A model generated the notes under the pieces. That model did no database searches. It worked only from the letters and a program-made list of their open reading frames with translations, and was not told where the DNA came from. This document shows positions 15,090 to 22,279 of a stretch of 64,000 nt of DNA, in pieces. The position numbers were made by a program, and so were the translations under genes. Numbering within the stretch: position 1 is the stretch's first letter; each line of letters opens with the position of its first letter. Source of the stretch: an uncultured Clostridia bacterium (GTDB lineage Bacteria; Bacillota; Clostridia; Christensenellales; UBA1242); the NCBI GenBank assembly GCA_947062475.1, contig CAMSQA010000002.1:48509-112508 (forward strand), given 5' to 3'.

Positions 15090-17138
15090 TTAATTATTAT
15101 TTTCTATCTCTGCAAGATATTGTTCATATGTGTAACTATAATATATTTTTGCTGGAGAACTAGGGGTTTCTGATCCATCATTTGAAGTGAATTGTCCAGT
15201 ATATTTCCAACGATAATCCCAGTCTGAATTTACACTTTCACAATAAACTTTTAATATACTACTGTTACAACCACGAAATATATAAGCCCCCATAGTAGTT
15301 ATACTCTTTGGGATATAAATACTTTTTAAATTATCACATCGTGCAAAGGCTAAAGACCCAAGGCATGTAACACTACTAGGAAGTGCGATATTTGTTAAAC
15401 TTTTGCAACTTGCAAAAGCATCATCACCAATAGATGTGACACCATATTCAAGTGTAACTGATGTTAAACCTGTACATTCTTGAAATGCACCATAGTAAAT
15501 AGTTTCAACACTGCTTGGTATTGTAATAGATGTTAAACCTGTACATCCATTAAATGCATACTGACCAATAGATTCAACGCTGCTTGGTATTGTAATAGAT
15601 GTTAGTTTTGAGCAATTATAAAATGCATAATACTCAATATTCTCAACGCTGCTTGGGATTTCTATAGATGTTAAACCTGTACATCCTGTAAGTCCACCAA
15701 GTGTCTTAAGACCATATTCAAGTGTAATAGAAGTTAAACCTGTGCAATCCTTAAACCCCTTAAGTGTTTCAACACTGCTTGGGATTGTGATAGATGTCAA
15801 TCCAGTACAATTTTCAAAAGCCGAGATGTATTTAACTCCATTTGAAATAGACAAAGTTTTTAAACCCGTACACCCACTAAAACCTCCAAGGTTTTCAACA
15901 GTGCCTGGTATTGTAATATCTGTTAGTTTTGTACATCTAGTGAAGCCACTTATATTTGTAACACTGCTTGGTATTGTAATATCTGTTAGATTTGTGCAAT
16001 CAGTAAAACCCATAACGCTTGTAACAGTATCTGGAATAGTTAAAGATTTTAGACCTGTACATCCACCAAAACCTCCAAGTGTTTTGACACTGCTTGGAAT
16101 ATTGCCAATACTTGTTAGACTTGTACAGCCTCTAAATGCACCATTTTTAATAGTGCTTAATTGATTACCAATATAAATAATCTCTCTAATAGTTGTCATA
16201 TTCTCAAATGCACCTACAAATTTTGTAGTTACAAATGGATATGTGCCAGATTCAACATCTCTACCATAAATACTTTTTACTGGAAAAGAATTTATATATT
16301 CTGGAATAATTGCAATCGTTGCATTCTCTTCTTTATATTCTGTAATTACTGCTCCACCATCAGATACATAATAAGAGTATTTGCTATAATCAATATTAAT
16401 CCATTTAGCATAAATTCTTGAATTTGTTGTAAATGTTGTAGTTTCAGCGAGTTGTACATTAAAATAAGGGTCTAAAAAGTATCCATAAAAATACTTTTCA
16501 ATCATAGGGTTAGTTGTTATATCTTCTGGTTTTTTTAGATTTGTTAATATATAATCATTATCTTCATTAGTATATATTGTATCATAAAGATTTCCATCAA
16601 CATATACTTCAACTGCTACTTTCCATTTTGCATATAAATTAACATTATGTGAAGGCATTGTTGTTGCTGTAAATGGTTGTGAATTGTCGGTATACCAATA
16701 ATCAAAAGTATAACCTGACTTTGTAGGTGTAGGCAAGTTTAGGCTTGTTCCTTCGTTTTGCGTAATAGCACTCAATGCATTTCCGCCATTAGTGTTAAAA
16801 GTAATTGTATATTGTTCTAATGATTTTGTCCATTTTGCATATAAAATAGTATCACTATTAATGGTATCAACTGCAAATCTAAATTCATAGTTATAGTTAG
16901 AATCAATATACCACCCAGCAAACTTATAATTAACTTTTGTGGGTTGGGTCGGCTCGTTTATCAATTGACCTTTTTCAACTTGAATATTATCAATATTGCT
17001 TCCACCACACGTGTCGAAAGTTACTATACAATATGTAGGTGTTGGATCAATATCTTTGTTTGGTCCACAAGCAGTAAAAAGAAGAGTGCCACATATAAGC
17101 ACAAACATTAAACAGATTATTGTTTTAAACTTTTTCAT
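15090..17138 (-). CDS. BspA-type LRR surface lipoprotein with InlB B-repeats
   Basis: A 682-aa exported protein. It starts with a lipoprotein signal (hydrophobic run, then LLFTAC with Cys24 as lipidation site). Two Listeria-Bacteroides (InlB B-type) repeats follow (about 37-105 and 110-172, each with a FxGWY or FDYWYTD core and ending YAKW), with a third partial one to ~245. From ~290 to ~640 there are about fourteen BspA-type leucine-rich repeats built on TSITIPSSV and GCTGLTS units. Such proteins sit on the cell surface and often bind host or other cells. It is the largest gene of the element and looks like cargo. AAGGAG precedes the ATG. Confidence 0.88.
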   Translation of the reverse strand: MKKFKTIICLMFVLICGTLLFTACGPNKDIDPTPTYCIVTFDTCGGSNIDNIQVEKGQLINEPTQPTKVNYKFAGWYIDSNYNYEFRFAVDTINSDTILYAKWTKSLEQYTITFNTNGGNALSAITQNEGTSLNLPTPTKSGYTFDYWYTDNSQPFTATTMPSHNVNLYAKWKVAVEVYVDGNLYDTIYTNEDNDYILTNLKKPEDITTNPMIEKYFYGYFLDPYFNVQLAETTTFTTNSRIYAKWINIDYSKYSYYVSDGGAVITEYKEENATIAIIPEYINSFPVKSIYGRDVESGTYPFVTTKFVGAFENMTTIREIIYIGNQLSTIKNGAFRGCTSLTSIGNIPSSVKTLGGFGGCTGLKSLTIPDTVTSVMGFTDCTNLTDITIPSSVTNISGFTRCTKLTDITIPGTVENLGGFSGCTGLKTLSISNGVKYISAFENCTGLTSITIPSSVETLKGFKDCTGLTSITLEYGLKTLGGLTGCTGLTSIEIPSSVENIEYYAFYNCSKLTSITIPSSVESIGQYAFNGCTGLTSITIPSSVETIYYGAFQECTGLTSVTLEYGVTSIGDDAFASCKSLTNIALPSSVTCLGSLAFARCDNLKSIYIPKSITTMGAYIFRGCNSSILKVYCESVNSDWDYRWKYTGQFTSNDGSETPSSPAKIYYSYTYEQYLAEIENNN

Positions 17139-17203
17139 AAATCACTCCTTGATACAAGCAATTATAACATATAATTCAATAAAAGTAAACAATATTGAGA
17201 ATA

Positions 17204-17222
17204 TTTCAATATTATATTGAAA
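17204..17222. promoter_or_regulatory. Palindrome between the lipoprotein gene and the second XRE regulator
   Basis: TTTCAATA-TTA-TATTGAAA is a perfect inverted repeat in the divergent intergenic region, a good candidate operator for the 17307 regulator. Confidence 0.5.
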
Positions 17223-17306
17223 ATGCTTGCATTTTACCAGTTTAGTTTCAAGCAGTATAAGTTGCTCCATATTTTATAATTAAGATAGCATTTTGGAGGT
17301 TAAAAT

Positions 17307-17606
17307 ATGGATAAACAAGACTTGATTTTTAAGATAAGCACTATTCGCACAAATGCAAACTTATCTGCAAGAAAGTTATCACTAAATATTGACATGCACG
17401 ATAGTTATATAAATAGGCTTGAAAGTCAAAAAGACTTTTTACCAAGTATGGAAGTGTTTTTTAAGATACTTGAAGAATGTAATTGTTCTGCTGAAAAGTT
17501 CTTTTATCATGACTACAACAACTATGAAAGTGATATGGAGATTTTAGAAAAGTTTAAGAGTTTGAGTGAAGATAAGAAGAAAGCATTATTAGAGTTTATA
17601 AAATAA
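17307..17606 (+). CDS. Small XRE-family regulator
   Basis: A 99-aa protein with an N-terminal HTH (about 7-55: ISTIRTNANLSARKLSLNI, YINRLESQKDFLPS) and a short C-terminal tail ending in LSEDKKKALLEFI, a motif common after HTH_3 domains in clostridial regulators. TTGGAGG lies before ATG 17307. It is divergent from the surface lipoprotein gene and convergent with rep, so it may control either. It is distinct from the 13066 repressor. Confidence 0.85.
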   Translation: MDKQDLIFKISTIRTNANLSARKLSLNIDMHDSYINRLESQKDFLPSMEVFFKILEECNCSAEKFFYHDYNNYESDMEILEKFKSLSEDKKKALLEFIK

Positions 17607-17627
17607 AGTAGTCAGTTTTGACTACTT
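17606..17627. terminator. Bidirectional terminator between the XRE gene and rep
   Basis: AAGTAGTCA/TGACTACTT perfect 9-bp stem with GTTT loop (17615-17618), flanked by A- and T-runs. Confidence 0.85.
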
Positions 17628-18420
17628 AATTTTTTTGTGGCTTATGAAAATACTGCTTGTCTATGCAAGTGATAATTTCGCCAGTGTTTCGGTCAATAAA
17701 CTTATGTTTATCACTAAAACAATAAAGATTGTTGCCAGTTTCTTTTATGCTGTCTTTATTTGCTTTGTCAAGTATATCACAAACACCTTGCTTATTTGTG
17801 GTTATCTCATGCTTATTTGCGATTGGAAAATCTTTGCTATTAGATATGATTTGCACAAATTGTGGTAGTTTGGTGTATGTGGGGTTATCTGGGTTTATAT
17901 TTTCGGTTTTAGGTTGTGTGAAATAATCCACAAGCCCATAAGCTTCGGTTACTCTTTTAAAGTCTGTAAAACCTTGTTTCCAATGCTTTTTAACCCATGT
18001 TTTAGTAAAGTTTTTTGGTATTTCATTTTTAAACATTAAAATCAAATGTATATGAAAATGGATGTTATCTTCAAAGGATTCAATAGCACGAATATAAAAG
18101 CACTTACCAAAATTTCTTTTGATACATAGCATAAAAGATTGAAATTTCTTTTTTAATTCAGTTCATAACATTATATTTGAAGTAGTTAAAGTTAAAAAGA
18201 CACATTTATTAGGAACTAAATCAAAGGTATATAGTTTTTGTCTAAACTGCTTTAAGGTCTTTTCATATTTTTTGGTTGTTATAAAAGGATTGTCTTTGTT
18301 TCGTGTTTTAGTGGGTAGTACACGATTTTTAACAATAGCACCTTTAAAATGATTATAATTTTTTTGAATTACTATTCTATCATTATTATAGATAGTAACT
18401 TTGTATTGTTTATTTTTCAT
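17626..18420 (-). pseudogene. rep: HUH-endonuclease replication initiator (Rep) interrupted by one in-frame TGA
   Basis: Two open frames, 18163-18420 and 17626-18132, are in the same phase and separated only by TGA at 18163-18165 and ten sense codons. The first part holds Rep motif I (VFLTLTT). The second holds the HUH motif HFHIHLIL and a later YGLVDYF candidate for the catalytic Tyr. Together they give about 264 aa, a normal size for a rolling-circle Rep. The stop falls where related proteins often have Trp before ELKKKFQSF, which fits a TGG to TGA change. GGAGATG precedes the ATG at 18420. Read-through or restart at ATG 18132 cannot be excluded, but the restart product would lack motif I. 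Confidence 0.85.
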
Positions 18421-18574
18421 ATTGATTCATCTCCATTTATTTTGGTTTATCTTGTTTATTTTATAAAAATTTAAAATTTATTTCATTAGAATACTTGCAT
18501 AATATTTTGAACTATGCTATACTACTTACGATTTAAAAATGTTTACAAAAATGTATATATATTTAAATCAAGTT

Positions 18575-18605
18575 AAGAGAATTTGGATTGAGTTGGCACT
18601 CTCTT
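18575..18605. promoter_or_regulatory. Stem-loop upstream of rep, candidate nick-site hairpin
   Basis: AAGAGA (18575-18580) pairs with TCTCTT (18600-18605) around a loop with GGATTGAGTTGG. It lies 155 bp upstream of rep, where a double-strand origin could be. The role is inferred only from position. Confidence 0.3.
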
Positions 18606-18616
18606 CTAAATCATAT

Positions 18617-18720
18617 GTGTAATAAAAAGTGTAACGCATACTACAAAAACTACGCAAGATAGGTAATTTCACACTTAAATAATTTAATTAGAAATTATAA
18701 CAATTCGATTACGCAAGATA
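18617..18720. repeat. Candidate arm-type sites at the right end of the element
   Basis: The element's right end has GTGTAATAAAAAGTGTAAC (18617-18635), matching the left-end copy at 8756, and two copies of TACGCAAGATA (18651-18661, 18710-18720). The gap 18421-18775 has no gene. Confidence 0.45.
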
Positions 18721-18775
18721 GAAAAGTCTAACACTTTGTTGAGAACTACAAGAGTTAATAATGGAATAAGTTATT

Positions 18776-18821
18776 ACTCTTAATCGAAGGGTCCGGGGTT
18801 CGAGCCCCCGGCAGTCCACCA
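18776..18821 (+). pseudogene. 3' half of host tRNA-Lys(CUU) (attR)
   Basis: Core ACTCTTAAT (18776-18784), then the anticodon 3' arm, variable loop, T-arm GGGTTCGAGCCCC, acceptor GCAGTCC and CCA. The acceptor and anticodon arms pair exactly with the half at 8621-8659. No promoter precedes it. Confidence 0.9.
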
Positions 18822-18824
18822 AAG

Positions 18825-18845
18825 TCGGGATTACCCGATTTTTTT
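18825..18845 (+). terminator. Original terminator of the host tRNA-Lys
   Basis: TCGGG-ATTA-CCCGA stem (18825-18838) followed by a long T-run, directly after the 3' tRNA half. Confidence 0.8.
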
Positions 18846-18868
18846 TATTGCCGGCAACTTGCAACTTT

Positions 18869-19150
18869 TCAAGTTGCTATGACATCCGCCATTTTATCTA
18901 GTTTTTTATTTGCCAATTTCGATGTGAAATTCTTAAAAAATTCTATTTCCTCTTTAGTTTTATCATCAGTCATGTTGTTTAATGTTTGATAATTTTCAAT
19001 AATTTTCTTTTTAGTCAATCCAAAAAAATCATTGACTTCATTTAAAGTTTCAAGCATAAAATCAACAACTTCTTTTTGCTCTGAATAAGTTAATTTTTCC
19101 CAATGCTTGTCAAAATTTTTGTTTAAATTTTTAAGTGTTTTTGCTTCCAT
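18869..19150 (-). CDS. Small helical protein behind a poly-C phase-variable promoter
   Basis: A 93-aa protein, charged and almost entirely helical, with a Lys/Glu pattern that could form a coiled coil; no family is recognised. It has a short AGAAG-type ribosome binding site before ATG 19150. Its only visible promoter contains a nine-cytosine run between -35 and -10 (19181-19206), which suggests on/off control by strand slippage. It lies downstream of the dCTP-deaminase genes on the same strand, but its own promoter lies after their stop codon. Confidence 0.7.
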   Translation of the reverse strand: MEAKTLKNLNKNFDKHWEKLTYSEQKEVVDFMLETLNEVNDFFGLTKKKIIENYQTLNNMTDDKTKEEIEFFKNFTSKLANKKLDKMADVIAT

Positions 19151-19180
19151 AATTTTCTTCTTATAAACTTTACTACTTTA

Positions 19181-19206
19181 ATTATACATCGGGGGGGGGA
19201 TGTCAA
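19181..19206 (-). promoter_or_regulatory. Homopolymer-spaced, probably phase-variable promoter
   Basis: On the minus strand a consensus TTGACA (19201-19206) and a consensus TATAAT (19181-19186) are separated by 14 nt, nine of them a C-run (G-run at 19191-19199 on the plus strand). Three more bases would give the optimal 17-nt spacing. The tract is the only such G/C run noticed in this AT-rich window. Confidence 0.75.
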
Positions 19207-19215
19207 GCCCTTTTT

Positions 19216-19734
19216 TCAAAAAAAATCTTTGAAAACTTTGCTTTCTTGTGGGCCACTGCTGTTTTGATATTTTCCATCATAGAGTTTGATTTTTCCTTTT
19301 GGCTTCCAAAACATTATTTGTCCTATTTTCATGCCTTTATAAATTCTTATTGGCTGAACTGCATGAAGCTGAAAGGTGAGGTTGCCTTTAAAGCCAATAT
19401 CCACTAAATCTGCCGTTATTTGCACAAAAAGTCCAAGCCTTCCTGTTGAGCTTCGTCCAGTTATGGTTGGGACAAAAAAATCACTTCCGATAATTTCTTT
19501 TGTAAAACCTAGATAAATCTTGTTTGGCTCTAAAATAAGTCCTTCATCTGGAATATGAATTGTTTTTGTTTTAAGAGATTTTTTGCTGTCTAAAATATCA
19601 TCCTCATAGACTTTTAAATAATCGCCGAGTTCTAAGTTGTAACTATTTGGATTGATACATTTCTTATCAAAAGGTGAGATGATTATTTTGTTTTTTTTGA
19701 CTTGTTTTGATATTTCATTCCCTGTAAGAATCAT
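19216..19734 (-). CDS. dCTP-deaminase-family paralogue 1 (catalytic Glu replaced by Gln)
   Basis: A 172-aa member of the dCTP deaminase/dUTPase-like family. The signature GRSSTGRLGLFVQITA (93-108) includes Arg99, equivalent to E. coli Dcd Arg115, and GMKIGQIMF is typical of the C terminus. At the position of the catalytic Glu138 of E. coli Dcd it has Gln122 (LTFQL). Such a change should remove deamination, so this chain may be structural, regulatory or part of a mixed oligomer. It overlaps paralogue 2 by an ATGA and has its ribosome binding site inside it. Confidence 0.85.
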   Translation of the reverse strand: MILTGNEISKQVKKNKIIISPFDKKCINPNSYNLELGDYLKVYEDDILDSKKSLKTKTIHIPDEGLILEPNKIYLGFTKEIIGSDFFVPTITGRSSTGRLGLFVQITADLVDIGFKGNLTFQLHAVQPIRIYKGMKIGQIMFWKPKGKIKLYDGKYQNSSGPQESKVFKDFF

Positions 19735-20252
19735 ATTAACTCCTTATAAAATTTACTGATTTGTGCCGATTGAAATTGTTTGTATTCACCATTTTGATAG
19801 GTTAAAGCTTTTCTTCCCTTAATTTTCCAAAAGGTCACTTGCCCAATTTTCATAAAAGGATAAATTTTTAATGGCTGGACAACTTTCAATTCAAGTGTCC
19901 AATTGTGAAAAGTCCCGACATGTCCAAGCGGGGCGGTGATTTGAAGAAAAAGACCAATTCTGCCCAGTGAACTTCTGCCGATTAGTTGTGTGACAAATTT
20001 ATCACTTCCAATTTTCTCATAAGTGGATGATAGATAAAGTTTGCCAGGCATCAAAATATAGCCTTCTGGTGGAATGATTATTTTTTTGAAAGAAGGTTTT
20101 TCTCTTGCATCAAGAGTTTCATCAAATTCTATCAATTCATTATTAAGCCTATAATTATAACTATTTGGGTTGAGCATGCTTTCTATAAAAGGCTCAATTT
20201 TTATATTTTTTTTATGATATTGTTTGATAATTTCAAGTTTTGTGAGTATCAT
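19731..20252 (-). CDS. dcd: dCTP-deaminase-family paralogue 2 (catalytic Glu kept)
   Basis: A 173-aa protein with GRSSLGRIGLFLQITA (92-107, Arg98) and Glu121 in TLELK at the catalytic position of Dcd. The loop equivalent to RIDPGWSG reads LGHVGTFHN, so the Asp and Gly before the catalytic strand are lost. dCTP deaminases make dUTP for thymidylate synthesis; several also act in phage defence by draining dCTP. It sits between an unknown gene and paralogue 1 in a tightly packed operon. AAAGGAAC lies before the ATG. Confidence 0.87.
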   Translation of the reverse strand: MILTKLEIIKQYHKKNIKIEPFIESMLNPNSYNYRLNNELIEFDETLDAREKPSFKKIIIPPEGYILMPGKLYLSSTYEKIGSDKFVTQLIGRSSLGRIGLFLQITAPLGHVGTFHNWTLELKVVQPLKIYPFMKIGQVTFWKIKGRKALTYQNGEYKQFQSAQISKFYKELI

Positions 20253-20265
20253 CTTGTTCCTTTAT

Positions 20266-20970
20266 TTAAAAATTTTTTGTCCAAGCCTCAGGCGATCTGA
20301 AATCAATTGGAAGAAGATTTAGATGTGAGTCAATTCTGATGATAAGTTGAAAATCATTGAAGATATTATGAAAAATAAGATATTCCCTTATCTCTTCTAT
20401 TATTCTATGTATCTTATCTATCAAATAGGACAAGGTGTAATTGTCAAAGCCATTCAATTTTATAAGTTCTTCTTTAGCCGATTTGACATGAAATATAGTG
20501 TGATAATTATAAGGAAATTCAACTTCAAAATAGGGCTCATTGTCGCGAGTGTTGACTCCTGACACTTTTGCTGGAATAAAATTTATTCTATCACAGCAGT
20601 CTGTAAAAGGCTTGCTTGAAAATTGAGCAATGGCAAGTTTGTCGCTGTAATAGTTTTCACCTTGTTTAAATTTATGACATTCGACACAATATTCAAACAT
20701 ATCGTCAAATTCCTGGCAACCTTGTTTTAATTGCTGCAAATTTTCAAAGAATCTATTATCCTTAAATTGGATGTCGCTTATAAAATTTTTGTTTGCACTT
20801 CGTTTTAAAACGATGGTGTCAAATTCGTTATGCTTAATTTGCAAATTTAATAATTCATCTTTTGAGTTTAAGAAATAGAGCTTAATTCTTTTTTCATTGA
20901 ATAGGTGAGGGAAATTAAAATATAAGAATTTAAGTCCTCCAACCCTATTAAATTTGATATTTTCTTTCAT
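20266..20970 (-). CDS. Unknown protein of the nucleotide operon
   Basis: A 234-aa protein with no family I recognise. It has a CVECHKF motif (about 93-99) and a DCCDR pair (~124), so it may bind a metal, and it ends IIRIDSHLNLLPIDFRSPE, a strand-rich tail. It overlaps the kinase-like gene upstream by 23 nt and ends 13 nt before the first dCTP-deaminase paralogue, so it is part of the same operon. A role in deoxynucleotide metabolism is inferred from neighbours alone. Confidence 0.75.
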   Translation of the reverse strand: MKENIKFNRVGGLKFLYFNFPHLFNEKRIKLYFLNSKDELLNLQIKHNEFDTIVLKRSANKNFISDIQFKDNRFFENLQQLKQGCQEFDDMFEYCVECHKFKQGENYYSDKLAIAQFSSKPFTDCCDRINFIPAKVSGVNTRDNEPYFEVEFPYNYHTIFHVKSAKEELIKLNGFDNYTLSYLIDKIHRIIEEIREYLIFHNIFNDFQLIIRIDSHLNLLPIDFRSPEAWTKNF

Positions 20971-21493
20971 CTTTTGCCTCCTTAGCCAATATTTTTGTCA
21001 TGAGTTTAAATAAATTTACCCTATATTCTTGCATGCTTCCATAATTGTTTACCTCATAGTCGCAGGGAATTTGATTATGCCATTCAAGCTTACACTTAGG
21101 ATCGCATTTTGTGTGGTCAATTCTGTTTCTTTTAAAGCCATTTATTTTTATAAAAATAAAACCTTTTTCTTTCAAATATTGATAATCTGGTGGCCTGCAA
21201 TCATCATTTGTGATAATTCCATCAAAATTTTCAATATTTTTTAATTTTTTTGAAAATTCATCTATTAAAAAGTTTGAGTTTTCTTTTCTTATTTTGCTTC
21301 CATAATATTGCAAAAGTTCTCCATCTTGCTCGCCAAGCATCTCTTTTCTTATAAATCTATAAAAGTCCTCTTGCAGTTTGTATAGAGGGAGGGCAAGCTT
21401 TATATTTATAAGTCTAAACCGCTCTTTCAAAATATTGACTGCTGTGTTTTTCCCATATTCACTTGGTGCAATGAAAGATATTTTTATTGTCAT
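20948..21493 (-). CDS. P-loop (deoxy)nucleoside monophosphate kinase-like protein
   Basis: A 181-aa protein. The N terminus has a variant P-loop (APSEYGKNTA, residues 9-18) and later parts resemble phage-type dNMP kinases: LYKLQEDFYRFIR, a GITNDDCRPPDY-like strand, and an FIKINGFKRNR segment. Such kinases convert dNMPs to dNDPs. The Walker A is a-typical (PSEYGKNT), but close to that of T4-like dNMP kinases. It is the first gene of the operon, behind a palindrome identical in core to the one at the NUDIX regulator. Confidence 0.7.
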   Translation of the reverse strand: MTIKISFIAPSEYGKNTAVNILKERFRLINIKLALPLYKLQEDFYRFIRKEMLGEQDGELLQYYGSKIRKENSNFLIDEFSKKLKNIENFDGIITNDDCRPPDYQYLKEKGFIFIKINGFKRNRIDHTKCDPKCKLEWHNQIPCDYEVNNYGSMQEYRVNLFKLMTKILAKEAKDERKYQI

Positions 21494-21507
21494 AAATATT
21501 CTCCTTT

Positions 21508-21536
21508 TATAAAAGCGTAAATTTTACGCTTTTATA
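21508..21536. promoter_or_regulatory. Operator palindrome of the nucleotide operon
   Basis: A 29-bp palindrome centred on GCGTAAATTTTACGC (21515-21529), just upstream of the ribosome binding site of the kinase-like gene. The same 15-bp core recurs at 22285-22299 in the promoter of the NUDIX-type regulator. Confidence 0.8.
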
Positions 21537-21546
21537 TACATTTTTT

Positions 21547-21566
21547 AACACGAGTTGCCTCGTGTT
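21547..21566. other. Stem-loop after the NUDIX regulator gene
   Basis: AACACGAG/CTCGTGTT with a TTGC loop lies between the regulator stop (21585) and the operon. On the minus strand it is followed by A and not T, so it is a weak terminator at best. Confidence 0.5.
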
Positions 21567-21584
21567 GGTTTTTAGCTTATAAGA

Positions 21585-22262
21585 TTATTTATACAAATTT
21601 ATTGAAGAGTTTTTATCTGTGAATTTATAGAGTTTTGATGCTTTCTTGTTTGCTTCTTTTTGCAATTGGTCAGTTTCGATTATGATGTTGTCTGACAATA
21701 ATTTTTTTCTGAAGTTTCTTCTATCAAGTTCTGTTCCCAAAATCTTTTCATACACTTTTTGAAGTTGGGGCAGGGTGAAGGTGTTTGGAAAAAGTTTTTT
21801 CATTATTGCTGTAGTAAAGATTTTCTTTTTCAAAGTCTCAATTGCCTTTTCCAAAATTTCTTTATGATCATAGCCAAGTTCTGGCACTCTGTCAATTTCA
21901 AACCAGTCTGCATCAGAGGCTTTTTCAGTTTGTTTAAATTTTTCAATAATGCTGCTGTCACTGATGCCAATATATCCAATTGCAATCATTCGTTTAAGAG
22001 GAGAACGGTTTGGTTTTGTGAAAACATCAAACATTTCAAAATCAATATTTTTTATTTTGGTTTTTTCATATATTTCTCTTTTCATGGCTTCCTCGCCAGT
22101 TTCGGTGTTGTAAGCACATCCGCCAATCAAAATCCATTTATTGATGAAGGGTTGATTTTTTCTTTTTATCAACAAAACCTTGAATTTGTCTTTTTCTACG
22201 GTAAACAAAGCAAGCACTACATGGATACCTTGATTGTCATATCTAGAATCATTTATATTCAT
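21585..22262 (-). CDS. NrtR-like NUDIX + winged-helix transcriptional regulator
   Basis: A 225-aa protein with an N-terminal NUDIX fold (about 10-140) and a C-terminal winged helix (LPQLQKVYEKILG, RRNFRKKLLSDNII), the architecture of the NrtR family. The NUDIX box is degenerate: GGCAYNTETGEEAMKREIYE keeps G, E and RE but has Glu-Lys where catalytic EE should be, so it likely binds and does not hydrolyse a nucleotide. NrtR proteins usually control NAD genes, but here the neighbours are dCTP deaminases. Its operator lies between its own -35 and -10, so it should repress itself. Confidence 0.85.
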   Translation of the reverse strand: MNINDSRYDNQGIHVVLALFTVEKDKFKVLLIKRKNQPFINKWILIGGCAYNTETGEEAMKREIYEKTKIKNIDFEMFDVFTKPNRSPLKRMIAIGYIGISDSSIIEKFKQTEKASDADWFEIDRVPELGYDHKEILEKAIETLKKKIFTTAIMKKLFPNTFTLPQLQKVYEKILGTELDRRNFRKKLLSDNIIIETDQLQKEANKKASKLYKFTDKNSSINLYK

Positions 22263-22279
22263 TTATACCTCCAAATTAT

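Larger units (their letters stand above)
8660..18784. mobile_element. 10.1-kb integrative element inserted in a tRNA-Lys anticodon loop
   Basis: Both boundaries carry the 9-bp core ACTCTTAAT, and joining the flanks rebuilds a perfect 76-nt tRNA-Lys(CUU). Inside are a complete second tRNA-Lys(CUU), a tyrosine integrase, a small excisionase, two XRE regulators, a HUH replication initiator (interrupted), a surface lipoprotein and eight unknown genes. There are no capsid, portal, relaxase or type IV secretion genes. I infer a small integrative, formerly rolling-circle, plasmid-like or satellite element. Boundaries are accurate to within the 9-bp core. Confidence 0.88.

Noticed and set aside
15300-16100. 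Regular repeats that look like a CRISPR array
   Set aside because: They are imperfect, coding repeats of the leucine-rich domain with about 69-nt periodicity and no constant spacer pattern.
15742-16164. Plus-strand open frame inside the LRR gene
   Set aside because: It is an antisense shadow of the LRR repeats, without a ribosome binding site.
18163-18165. TGA recoded as Trp or selenocysteine in rep
   Set aside because: Many genes here end in TGA and use TGG for Trp, and no SECIS-like hairpin follows at the right place; a nonsense mutation is simpler.
8660-18784. Complete prophage or conjugative element
   Set aside because: No capsid, portal, lysis, relaxase or secretion genes are present in the interval; the orphan terminase lies outside it.
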